Shown here piece after piece: positions 33,570 to 41,016 of a stretch of DNA of 64,000 bases. The stretch spans positions 186,001-250,000 of the forward strand of contig JAMPAI010000003.1 of NCBI GenBank assembly GCA_023667315.1, in the 5' to 3' direction. A model generated the notes under the pieces. The model saw only the letters and a program-made list of their open reading frames with translations. It made no database searches and was not told the origin of the DNA. How positions within the stretch are numbered: the stretch's first letter is position 1; every line of letters begins with the position of its first letter. Position numbers and translations under genes: made by a program. Origin of the DNA: Ruminococcus flavefaciens. Lineage in GTDB: Bacteria; Bacteroidota; Bacteroidia; Bacteroidales; P3.

Positions 33570-34586
33570 TTAAAATTTATGGGACAATGGTTTATGCCTG
33601 TTGGTCTTAAGTATCGGTTTCGATACCGCCGGCACGGGGTTTCTCGACACCGCTGGTACCGAGCACACTTCCTCCCTCCCTGCCGTCATTCCTGTGCAGG
33701 TGGTCTGCAGGTAGTCGTTCAGGTCGTTGTGGGCGGCGTACTCGCTCCGTCCGTCCGTTACTCGGCAGTGCGGGGCTTCCTGGGCCAGCAGTGCGGTAAG
33801 TTCGGCGGTCTTGGCCGAGCCGGTGGCGTCGTTGTCCAGCAGCAGGCTTACCGAGGCGCAGTGTCTGACGGCCGGCACGGCGTGGGCGGCCAGGGCGGTG
33901 CTGTTGAGCACCACGGCCATGCCGTCGTAACTGGGGTGCAGCTGGCGGTAGGAGAGGTAGTCCATGAAGCCCTCGAGGATCACGGCCGACGAAGGGTCTT
34001 TGGCCGTGACGGTGGTGATGGCCTTGTTGCCGCAGGTGCCCTTGAAATAGGGGTTGCGTATCTCGTAGCCGCCGGCATCGTTCGGGAAGCCGAGCGCGAA
34101 GCACCGCTTGCCTTTCGTATTGAGGTAATAGACCTCCTGCAGGCCGTAGCGGGCGGCCACGGCAAGGTCGATATGGCGTTGGCGCACGTAATCGACCAGG
34201 CGCTGGTTGGAACCCAGCGGCTTTACCTTAAGCAGCGAGAACGACCGGGGCATCACCACCGTGTCGCCGGGCGCGCAGCGCAATTCCGGAATGGCGGGCG
34301 TGAACCGCTTCGCCTCCGGCGCGAAGTCGGACAGCGACTGCAGCGTCTCGAGGTAGGGGCGTTGGTTGAGCAGCAGGGCGAGGTCGATCACGCTGCCGCC
34401 CTGGCCGCTGGAGAAGTCTTTCCAGTAGTTCGTGTTGCGGTGCACCACGAAGGAGGGGGTGTGGTCGCCCTCCCGCAGGGGGGAGCGGTACCACAGGTCG
34501 TGGCCGTTCTGCCGTACGGGCTCGATGCCCCGCGAGGTGAGGTAGGCCTCGATGGGGATGGCGCGGATAAGGTGTACGTCGATCAT
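33570..34586 (-). CDS. traP: Toprim primase-like protein, TraP type
   Basis: 338 residues. N-terminal region aligns in spirit with DnaG CHC2 domains (YRSPLREGDHTPSFVVHRNTN, WKDFSSGQGGSVIDLALLL) but the zinc-binding Cys/His set is missing. C-terminal Toprim-like domain: AVILEGFMDYLSYRQL and SLLLDNDATGSAKTAEL (acidic metal ligands). TraP-like primases occur in CTnDOT-type elements and may prime the transferred strand. The last 40 residues are Pro/Ser-rich. Its start overlaps the stop of the upstream gene by four bases. Confidence 0.85.
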   Translation of the reverse strand: MIDVHLIRAIPIEAYLTSRGIEPVRQNGHDLWYRSPLREGDHTPSFVVHRNTNYWKDFSSGQGGSVIDLALLLNQRPYLETLQSLSDFAPEAKRFTPAIPELRCAPGDTVVMPRSFSLLKVKPLGSNQRLVDYVRQRHIDLAVAARYGLQEVYYLNTKGKRCFALGFPNDAGGYEIRNPYFKGTCGNKAITTVTAKDPSSAVILEGFMDYLSYRQLHPSYDGMAVVLNSTALAAHAVPAVRHCASVSLLLDNDATGSAKTAELTALLAQEAPHCRVTDGRSEYAAHNDLNDYLQTTCTGMTAGREEVCSVPAVSRNPVPAVSKPILKTNRHKPLSHKF

Positions 34587-34957
34587 GATATGTTGGTTTT
34601 AGGGGTGGCGGGTCGGGTGGCCTGCTGCAGCTTCTTGCGATGGCGGGTGGCGGTGTTCTGCAGGATTCGCATCATGAGGTCGCCGTCCACAACATATTTC
34701 TGTCCCCGGCCCGACAACACGGCGGGTTTCAGGAGGGTGTCTAACTTCTTCCGTGCCGTCGGGATGGAACAACGCAGGACAGCGCAGATCTGATCCAGGC
34801 CGACCAGCAACCCTACGGGCGACAGTTTCGGCTCATGACAGCGTGCGTACATGCGTGCGTTGGCGTACATGATGCGCAGGTGGCGGTCAATGACGCTTTC
34901 GACGGTCTGCCGCACGATGGTTGTCAGTTCCTCTCGGGTGGTGTGTATGGTGTTCAT
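34583..34957 (-). CDS. HTH protein related to DUF3853
   Basis: 124 residues. Region 45-100 (VGLLVGLDQICAVLRCSIPTARKKLDTLL then PAVLSGRGQKYVVDGDLMM) has the same helix-turn-helix plus wing layout as DUF3853. N-terminal part helical (TIVRQTVESVIDRHLRIMY); basic C-terminal tail. A DNA-binding role for the primase operon or transfer is likely. Coupled to traP through a four-base overlap. Confidence 0.75.
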   Translation of the reverse strand: MNTIHTTREELTTIVRQTVESVIDRHLRIMYANARMYARCHEPKLSPVGLLVGLDQICAVLRCSIPTARKKLDTLLKPAVLSGRGQKYVVDGDLMMRILQNTATRHRKKLQQATRPATPKTNIS

Positions 34958-34973
34958 GGGTTCGTGGATGTTT

Positions 34974-35246
34974 TTACTCTTTGCTTGGTTCAGTCTGACA
35001 CAAGCTGTCGCACAGATTCTCGATGTGGAGTAAACGGGCGTTCAAGAGACTGTCCCGCTCGTAGCGTACTTGCTCTACTTCGTTTATGCGGAAAAGGATG
35101 TGGTGATTGTACACACTGTGGGAGTCAACGTAATTCCAGGTTCGGATCAAACAGATGACCAACTGCGGGAATATATAAACTAGGCCGATGATAGAGATAA
35201 TGATTGCGGCTTTCTCTCCACCGTCGGACTCTTTCCAGAATTTCAT
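34974..35246 (-). CDS. Small membrane protein
   Basis: 90 residues from ATG 35246 (MKFWKESDGGEKAAIIISI), preferred because the longer frame upstream is a Pro-rich shadow of the next gene. One membrane helix (about 13-35, IIISIIGLVYIFPQLVICLI) then a helical, possibly coiled-coil tail (RINEVEQVRYERDSLLNARL). No family recognised. Four bases separate it from the cysteine-rich gene upstream. Confidence 0.65.
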   Translation of the reverse strand: MKFWKESDGGEKAAIIISIIGLVYIFPQLVICLIRTWNYVDSHSVYNHHILFRINEVEQVRYERDSLLNARLLHIENLCDSLCQTEPSKE

Positions 35247-35250
35247 AGGG

Positions 35251-35514
35251 CTATTGTTTTTTGAGGTTAAAGGAATGTTCGTTGGTTGAGACGGTGACGG
35301 TGGACGTGGCGGTGGCGGACAGCAGTCCCGGGGCGAGGGGCAGCCCGGCGAAGTGCACGTCCTTTCTGTCCCGGCGTTCGGTGGAGCGGCAGGCCATACG
35401 GTAGCAGATGGCCTTTTGCTGATGGAAGGCACACCGGCGGCAGTCTCCGCCGCCACATACGGTGTAGGTGGCGCCGAACTTGCTGAAATTTTCACCTAAT
35501 CGAAAGTCTTGCAT
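35251..35514 (-). CDS. Small cysteine-rich protein
   Basis: 87 residues. Cysteine cluster CGGGDCRRCAFHQQKAICYRMACR (five cysteines and a histidine within 25 residues) followed by a 35-residue tail that looks like a hydrophobic beta strand. Similar cysteine-rich proteins are common in Bacteroidetes mobile elements; presumed metal-binding, function unknown. It is divergent from the regulator at 35611; the palindrome at 35531 lies between. Confidence 0.7.
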   Translation of the reverse strand: MQDFRLGENFSKFGATYTVCGGGDCRRCAFHQQKAICYRMACRSTERRDRKDVHFAGLPLAPGLLSATATSTVTVSTNEHSFNLKKQ

Positions 35515-35530
35515 TGTTGTTATATTTGCG

Positions 35531-35549
35531 TAACTGATTGAATCAGTTA
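35531..35549. promoter_or_regulatory. 19-base perfect palindrome, candidate operator
   Basis: TAACTGATT-G-AATCAGTTA. It lies between divergent genes, right after TATATTTG (35521-35528, plus strand), and most likely binds the regulator encoded at 35611. Confidence 0.7.
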
Positions 35550-35610
35550 TTATTGTTTTTAATTAATAAGCGTTTTTGTTAGCTTATTTATTTGCAAAAA
35601 TAATAGAAAA

Positions 35611-36210
35611 ATGCAAACTGGCAAGCATTCGAAAGAGCAGGCAGAGAGATTCTGTGGAGTCTGTGATTATTTAATCAATCAGGCCAAAGCTAAGACATAC
35701 ACAGAATTGGCTGCTTTGTTGGGTTACAAATCTCTTTCTACGTTTAGAGGGATTAGGAGTGGAACTTTCCCTATACCTGCAAAGCTGTTGGAGAAAGTTC
35801 ATGTGATGGACCCCAAAATCAATGTGGATTGGATTTTAACGGGGGAGGGGGAGATGTTGCAGAAGAAAAGCGGTAATGGAAGAGAGGAAATGCGCAAGGT
35901 GGATCGTTTCGTGACGTTCCTGTACTCTGAAAACGTGCAGATAAAGGTGGCCTTGGTGCAATTGAAGTGGGGAAGAAGGGCTTACGACAAAGCGTTAAAG
36001 GAAGACCTGAGCCTGCAGCAGCTGGCGGATATCGAGGCGGCTTTCCCGGTGTTGAATATGGAATGGATTATGGAGGGGAAAGGGGCGATGCTTAAGCCGC
36101 AGGAGGTGGTTACGGTTCGGACAATAAAAAGGCTACAGGCAGAGATGGAAGCCTTGAAGGCCAAGGTGAATCGGCTGGAGAAATATATCAAGAAGCGCTT
36201 CGGTGAATAA
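35611..36210 (+). CDS. Phage-repressor-like regulator with two HTH units
   Basis: 199 residues. Two units of the Bacteroidetes phage-repressor type: residues 10-85 ending VDWILTGEGEML and 95-165 ending NMEWIMEGKGAML, then a C-terminal coiled coil (KRLQAEMEALKAKVNRLEKYIKKRF), probably for dimerisation. The W-I-L/M-x-G-x-G motif is usual after a helix-turn-helix in this family. It is divergent from the small cysteine-rich gene and likely controls the left-hand operon through the palindrome at 35531. A strong terminator follows. Confidence 0.85.
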   Translation: MQTGKHSKEQAERFCGVCDYLINQAKAKTYTELAALLGYKSLSTFRGIRSGTFPIPAKLLEKVHVMDPKINVDWILTGEGEMLQKKSGNGREEMRKVDRFVTFLYSENVQIKVALVQLKWGRRAYDKALKEDLSLQQLADIEAAFPVLNMEWIMEGKGAMLKPQEVVTVRTIKRLQAEMEALKAKVNRLEKYIKKRFGE

Positions 36211-36216
36211 AAGAAG

Positions 36217-36248
36217 GGGGAATAGCCTAACGGCTATTCCCCCTTCTT
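36217..36248. terminator. Bidirectional terminator between regulator and lipoprotein
   Basis: GGGGGAATAGCC-TAAC-GGCTATTCCCCC, a perfect 12-bp stem with CTTCTT after it; it lies between convergent genes. Confidence 0.9.
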
Positions 36249-36269
36249 GCCATCGAATTTTGGGCTAAA

Positions 36270-37103
36270 CTATCTCTTTTTGTAAGTTACGATATAAGTA
36301 GTTCCCTTGTAGGATGTTTCTGAAGATTTTGGCGATGTGTAGATGGTAGAAACAAATCCATCTGCGTCAAAATCGTAAGTGTAGTTATAATAAGAATCTT
36401 CAGCGAGCAGGCCTTGGCATTTATTACCGAGATATCCGTTCGAAAAGGCCCAAAAATCACGGATGGAGCTTAGGTCAACGAGGTCTTCGTTGAGGGCATC
36501 GTTTCTCCAAGATTGAAAGAATGCACCCCAATCAATATTAACCGGATGTGGTTGGTTGGTGTAAGCTGATAGGCTATTGACAATATTTCCATCTTTCCAT
36601 TCGAAAGTCCATATTAATTCATCTCCGTCAAATACGTTATGCAAATATTTGCCGCTTTCATCGTAGGAGAGTCTGTAGTTCTCCGTTCCATCCCAACCGT
36701 GGTCAATGGCAATAAAACCATTGGTGTTTAGATCAAAGGTTTCATCGTGAACTTCAGTGTCTCGGTCTTTATCTGGGTAGAGGCATTCCTGATGAAGCTG
36801 TAGTGTGTTGTTTTTCTTCTCAAAAGAACTTGTTGTGATGTCAGAAAAAAAGCCGTCCGTCCAGCTCGGACCAAAACATTTCCTGTCGAGGGTGAAGTTT
36901 TTAAAGGTTCCGTCTCCATTGTAGGCGAATCGATAAGAATGATAAGAAGTATCTAGGCCATCGTATTCTACGGATTCGATCTTTTCCACCAGCCGTTCGC
37001 CGGCCTTGTTGGTGGCGTATTCCTGTTTGTCGTTGTCCTTGTTGCAGGAGGTGGCGAACAGCAGGCAGCCCGCGGTCGCCAAAAGTGTAATCATGCGTTT
37101 CAT
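36270..37103 (-). CDS. Lipoprotein, DUF4595-like
   Basis: 277 residues. Lipoprotein signal MKRMITLLATAGCLLFATSC with the lipid cysteine at residue 20. The body is rich in aromatic beta-strand repeats (YSHRFAYNGDGTFKNFTL-like, NYRLSYDESGKYLHNVF, YTYDFDADGFVSTIY), matching the YxYdxxGxxxxi pattern of DUF4595-type Bacteroidetes lipoproteins. Surface or periplasmic; function unknown. AT-richer than the neighbours, single gene. Confidence 0.85.
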   Translation of the reverse strand: MKRMITLLATAGCLLFATSCNKDNDKQEYATNKAGERLVEKIESVEYDGLDTSYHSYRFAYNGDGTFKNFTLDRKCFGPSWTDGFFSDITTSSFEKKNNTLQLHQECLYPDKDRDTEVHDETFDLNTNGFIAIDHGWDGTENYRLSYDESGKYLHNVFDGDELIWTFEWKDGNIVNSLSAYTNQPHPVNIDWGAFFQSWRNDALNEDLVDLSSIRDFWAFSNGYLGNKCQGLLAEDSYYNYTYDFDADGFVSTIYTSPKSSETSYKGTTYIVTYKKR

Positions 37104-37624
37104 GAAGATGTGTTTTTAAGGTTAGAGTTTAAATAAACGCACAAAGGTACGAAAGTTTATTCTATTCTTCCGTATCTTATTCAAAATTTGTATTATAAGA
37201 GGATTCCGGTATGTCGGAAGGTGTTGGTTGTGGTATTTGGGTATCGTTGGGTGAAGGACGGAGAAAACCGGCCTTAAAAATGGGGTAAATGGGTGTTGTT
37301 CATATCTTTCTGTGTCTTGCTTTGTAATATGATGTCATCCAGTAGTTTGCGTTGCGTTTTTGTTTATCAACAGTGGAATCTTGATAAAGAAAGAAAATCC
37401 CCCGCGCCCCCTAAGAAAGAAAAACGTAATAAGATATTAGAACGTAATAAGATATATTACTACGTAAAAATAACGTTTTAAAATATTTATATCCTTCTAT
37501 AGGCACGAAAGCGTCGTTTTTCGAACATTTCCGGTGCGGAAAAGAAGAAATGTGCGGACGGATCAGACCTTGAGAGGAAAGTGTGTTGATAAAATAACTA
37601 ACTTTGTGGGCTTATTATTTTGCA
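37104..37624. other. AT-rich intergenic region with iteron-like repeats
   Basis: About 520 bases without a convincing gene (one 62-codon frame at 37293-37481 lacks coding character). AACGTAATAAGATAT occurs at 37423-37437 and exactly at 37441-37455 (period 18), followed by an approximate inverted TTACTACGT. Poly-purine stretches precede it. A TAACTTTG box (37599-37606) serves the next gene. The repeats could be a replication or transfer iteron or a regulator site. Confidence 0.6.
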
Positions 37625-38629
37625 ATGGATAAATCAAGTCAGGCGATTGTCAACCGGTATGGCGGTTATGTGTATGGTATGTATTTGATATACACGCAGA
37701 ACCGCGAGCGGATTGCCTTGAATGTTCCGGCCGTTAGGTCTTTCTTCGAAGGCTTCGGCTACGGAAAGGTGTCGCCCACGCGGGCGAAGAAGTTGATCCA
37801 GCTGGTGCGCAGGCACGACTGGAACCCCATTTGTGTGCCGAGGATGCCGCTTAAGCGCGGCCGGCCGAAAAAAGGCGAGCCGCCCAGGCCGAAGCGGGTC
37901 AGGCGACCGCGCAAGCCTAAGCAGATGTTGCTGCCCTTCGAGGCGGAGCAGATGGAAATGCAGGTACCGCGCACGGCCAAGAACCTGACGGTCAAGGAGA
38001 ATATCGAAAATTGCCAGAAGGCGGCCGAGTGGCTGGAGTTTGTTGCCGAAATCACTTACAGTACAGTGCCCTACGTCCGCGCCAAACTCAACGAGTTCCG
38101 CGTGCATCTGGGTGCCTACGCCCTGGACGATCCGCGCCCGGCACGGGAGTTCAAGAAGCATTTCGTGAACTGGCTTAAGCGGGAACGGCGCAAGCCGGTC
38201 GAGCGGCCGTTGCGGTGCGTGCCGGCCTCGGCGCTCACCCTCTTCGGCAGCCGATTCAACCGAAACAACAATCCTAATTCCAGAGGTGTTATGATAAACA
38301 AAGACAACGATATGCGTATCGCGTACGCGGCGCTCAAGAGCGCCTGGATACACGGGGATACGTTCAGGGATACGTCGCAGGCGTTCTACGCAATCATGCG
38401 GCTGGAGCTGTTTAAGGTGAACGGATATACCGAGGCGGATATGCGGCGTGATGCCGTCAGGATGGCTTCCGGGCGGACGTATTCGGAACTGGACACCAAT
38501 TCCGAGTACATCAAGGCGTTTATCCGCAAGATACAGCGGGAGGGCAGGACGGTGGATGACGTGATGACCGTCTATATGACCCACGTCTTGCAGGTGGAGG
38601 GATGGAATGAACGGGCTGTGGTGGCGTGA
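37625..38629 (+). CDS. AT-hook protein of the element, DUF7833-like
   Basis: 334 residues from ATG 37625 (MDKSSQAIVNRYGGY); the ATG at 37604 lies in the -7 box TAACTTTG and cannot be used. Residues 70-105 hold AT-hook-like motifs (LKRGRPKKGEPPRPKRVRRPRKP region). The segment EFVAEITYSTVPYVRAKLNEF followed by EFKKHFVNWLKRE recalls the DUF7833 region of Bacteroidetes element proteins, but not firmly. The C-terminal part (IAYAALKSAWIHGD, SEYIKAFIRKIQREGR) is helical. A DNA-binding accessory role is likely; position just after the iterons supports it. Confidence 0.75.
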   Translation: MDKSSQAIVNRYGGYVYGMYLIYTQNRERIALNVPAVRSFFEGFGYGKVSPTRAKKLIQLVRRHDWNPICVPRMPLKRGRPKKGEPPRPKRVRRPRKPKQMLLPFEAEQMEMQVPRTAKNLTVKENIENCQKAAEWLEFVAEITYSTVPYVRAKLNEFRVHLGAYALDDPRPAREFKKHFVNWLKRERRKPVERPLRCVPASALTLFGSRFNRNNNPNSRGVMINKDNDMRIAYAALKSAWIHGDTFRDTSQAFYAIMRLELFKVNGYTEADMRRDAVRMASGRTYSELDTNSEYIKAFIRKIQREGRTVDDVMTVYMTHVLQVEGWNERAVVA

Positions 38630-38734
38630 GAGGCGGTTTTTTCAACGGCGGGCTGTTGGTAAAATTTTGCCGGAGCCGTTGTAATCTTATATGAATTTTT
38701 ATTAATATATTTGCGGCCGTAAACACGGACGCAA

Positions 38735-39142
38735 ATGGAGACTTCAGAACAGCTCGTTTCCAAGGGGCTTATCTTGGATTTCGGCCTGACAAACGGCCAA
38801 CGGACAATTGACAGAACACCGGAATGGTTCCTGGAACCGGAACACCGGCACTACCGTTATGAGTGGTACCTCACCGGCAAGGGCTCGCCCTTCCGGAAGC
38901 ACGGCGGCTTCACGGCGAAGATGTCGGTTCTCGACCGGCTCGACCTGGCCCTGGAGCTGTTGGACCTGAGCGAGGTCGAACTCTGGACGGAACTGGGCTG
39001 GAACATCGAGACCTACAATCTCGCCAACCTCCGATCGGGCAAGGTAATATTAACTCCATCCCACCAATCCGCCATAGCCGCCGCCCTAAGCATATCCCCC
39101 GACTGGCTCCGCCACGGCCTCGGCCCGATGGTGACCCTCTGA
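38735..39142 (+). CDS. Small regulator, phage-repressor type
   Basis: 135 residues. Central YRYEWYLTGKGSPFRKHG and C-terminal ISPDWLRHGLGPM are the same W-x-x-x-G-x-G signatures as in the regulator at 35611, so a helix-turn-helix protein of two units is likely. TATATTTG at 38706-38713 gives a short leader. No operon partner. It could control the preceding gene or the cassette downstream. Confidence 0.75.
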   Translation: METSEQLVSKGLILDFGLTNGQRTIDRTPEWFLEPEHRHYRYEWYLTGKGSPFRKHGGFTAKMSVLDRLDLALELLDLSEVELWTELGWNIETYNLANLRSGKVILTPSHQSAIAAALSISPDWLRHGLGPMVTL

Positions 39143-39191
39143 GGTATCATTCATGAACTCATGGAATTCCAAGAATATCCCATACGAATTA

Positions 39192-39222
39192 TTTGCAGAT
39201 TACGCAAAATGTATTACCTTTG
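39192..39222 (+). promoter_or_regulatory. Promoter of the 39301-40960 cassette
   Basis: TTTG (39192-39195), 19 bases, TACCTTTG (39215-39222): a full consensus promoter with an untranslated leader of about 75 bases. Confidence 0.8.
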
Positions 39223-39300
39223 TGAACCCTAAGAAAATCGTAAGCATCAGATATGAAAGTTGTTAACTTTTAAAGCGCTGTTGTTTGCGTAAGACTGCCA

Positions 39301-39567
39301 ATGATGAATCAAGAAAAAATTTACGACCGTGGCGAAGCGTATAGATACGTTTTGTGCCGGGATAATGGAACGACTGAAGAATTAGAAAGTCACTTGTCTC
39401 AAGATATAGTTGAAGATTTTTTTTCTCTTGGTTATATTCAGCGTGGAATGGATGGTGGGTGGAATAAACGTTGGAAACTTACCGATTTTGGGAGAATTCA
39501 GCTTAATGAATATGTGGAGATTCTTGACCAAAAATTGGAAATGATGGAGTTGCTCTCCGAGTTCTAG
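39301..39567 (+). CDS. Small winged-helix-like protein of a two-gene cassette
   Basis: 88 residues (MMNQEKIYDRGEAYRYVL). The middle, EELESHLSQDIVEDFFSLGYIQ followed by NKRWKLTDFGRIQLNEY, has the helix-turn-helix and wing outline of small winged-helix proteins, with a C-terminal acidic helix. No family recognised. Eight bases upstream of the large membrane-anchored gene, AT-rich like it, and sharing the promoter at 39192, so the pair is one unit. Could be regulator or antitoxin. Confidence 0.7.
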   Translation: MMNQEKIYDRGEAYRYVLCRDNGTTEELESHLSQDIVEDFFSLGYIQRGMDGGWNKRWKLTDFGRIQLNEYVEILDQKLEMMELLSEF

Positions 39568-39574
39568 AACGGAT

Positions 39575-40960
39575 ATGGCGGTAAAATATTGTGTTTTCTG
39601 GTATCCGACGATATTTCAACAAGATTCGCGTTTTCCGTGTACAAAAAAAGAGAGTTTCTCCGAGGATATATCAGATAAGGCGTTAGGAAAGTATATCCTG
39701 ACGGTTGAAATTAGATGTGGAAAACCCAATCAAGAGGGGGAATGTCTGATTGTGAAGTCAGAATTGAACGGGCGAACCTTTACGGTGGAATTGAAAGCGG
39801 TGGGTAATCAAATCGATGGTTTTGTCCAGTATTCATTTGATACAGACATAAAATATGCTGATGGGGTTCGGCTTGCTGATTCTGATTATCGGAAATTTGA
39901 GCAAGTCCTGATAAGAAATGTATATTTTCTTGCCAAGCAGTTTTACCATATACATGAGGCCAAGAATGATAGGGATAGCGACCTTTTGGGTTTTATTAGT
40001 GATAAGCATCAGGTGAACCTTAAGCAAGACGATCATGATGCGCTGTCGGAATATTTTAAGAGTTATTGTAAGATTTTTGGTGGTTATGCAAGAGAACTAT
40101 CTTCTCTGAATAGAGATATTCAGGAAAATGAACGTATGTTCAGGTTTCTTGAAGATAGAAAAAGATTGTATGTACAGGGGGATAAGACAGATTCTAAAGA
40201 GTTGGAGGAACAACAAAAAGATCTGGATGAATATAAAAATTTGATAGAAGAGATAGCGCGGGAAATAGAAGAGGAAAAAAGAACATTGCCCATATGGGAA
40301 AAGATTGGTGGAGGCGAAAAGCGAAAACAGGAAATTAAAAGGAAGGAAGATATTTGGAAGGAGGGTCGGATAAATATTGATGAGTGGCAAAAGCAAATAG
40401 ATTGCATACATTCAGGAAAAAGTTCCAAAAGGTGGAGAAATGATAAAGATCAACAAAAGATTGATAAAAAGATTCAATACCAATCAAGAAAGATACGGGA
40501 ACGGTTGTGTGGAATTAACCGCGTGTGTGAAAACGCCCTGATAGAATATACGTATTATAAAACGTTGTTTGAGTCAAGACATAACAAAACGTTTAGACCA
40601 GACGTGTCCGACAATCCGAAACATCAAGACATAGCATTCAATATCAGAAATGCTATTCGGTATGTGGAAAATATCAAGTTTGTCAATCACAATCGTTTGC
40701 ATATGGATTCGCTTGATAAGGTCGAGAGATCGAAAGACTTGATAAGTCAGGTTCATCATACGGAAAAAAAGAGCGGTGTGGTGGCATGGTTCAGTATCTT
40801 TTTGGCGGCTATTTCTTGTGTGCCATCAATGCTATTGATATTGTTTCCGTCCATTAATAAATGTTGTCTTGACAAGATAACGACTATAGTCTTTTTTATG
40901 GGGTTGCTCTTTTTTAGTATATGGATCCTTAGGGTACGGCGAGATAAGTCGTATTTATAA
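39575..40960 (+). CDS. Coiled-coil membrane protein, candidate defence effector
   Basis: 461 residues, no family recognised. Layout: residues 1-150 beta-rich (GKYILTVEIRCGKPNQEGE, LNGRTFTVELKAVGNQIDGFV); 160-330 charged coiled coil (RELSSLNRDIQENERMFRFL, EEIAREIEEEKRTLPIW) with many Lys/Glu; 330-400 helical (CENALIEYTYYKTLFESRH); 400-461 two transmembrane helices as a hairpin (VVAWFSIFLAAISCVPSMLLI, ITTIVFFMGLLFFSIWIL) before a short basic tail. This sensor-coiled coil-membrane hairpin build is seen in abortive-infection effectors. The gene is markedly AT-rich against flanking element genes, suggesting separate transfer. A strong terminator follows. Confidence 0.8.
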   Translation: MAVKYCVFWYPTIFQQDSRFPCTKKESFSEDISDKALGKYILTVEIRCGKPNQEGECLIVKSELNGRTFTVELKAVGNQIDGFVQYSFDTDIKYADGVRLADSDYRKFEQVLIRNVYFLAKQFYHIHEAKNDRDSDLLGFISDKHQVNLKQDDHDALSEYFKSYCKIFGGYARELSSLNRDIQENERMFRFLEDRKRLYVQGDKTDSKELEEQQKDLDEYKNLIEEIAREIEEEKRTLPIWEKIGGGEKRKQEIKRKEDIWKEGRINIDEWQKQIDCIHSGKSSKRWRNDKDQQKIDKKIQYQSRKIRERLCGINRVCENALIEYTYYKTLFESRHNKTFRPDVSDNPKHQDIAFNIRNAIRYVENIKFVNHNRLHMDSLDKVERSKDLISQVHHTEKKSGVVAWFSIFLAAISCVPSMLLILFPSINKCCLDKITTIVFFMGLLFFSIWILRVRRDKSYL

Positions 40961-40964
40961 TCAA

Positions 40965-41003
40965 AAGCCCCGCATCCCATCAGGAAAGCGGGGCTTCGCT
41001 TTT
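40965..41003 (+). terminator. Terminator of the cassette
   Basis: AAGCCCCGC (about 40965-40973) and GCGGGGCTT (40989-40996) form a stem with CGCTTTT after it; it also lies 14 bases beyond the stop of the converging fibre gene. Confidence 0.85.
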
Positions 41004-41016
41004 AAGGCTCGCAAGG

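Noticed and set aside
37293-37481. 62-codon frame in the AT-rich gap before the AT-hook gene
   Set aside because: It reads through the iteron-like repeats, has a low-complexity end and no promoter.
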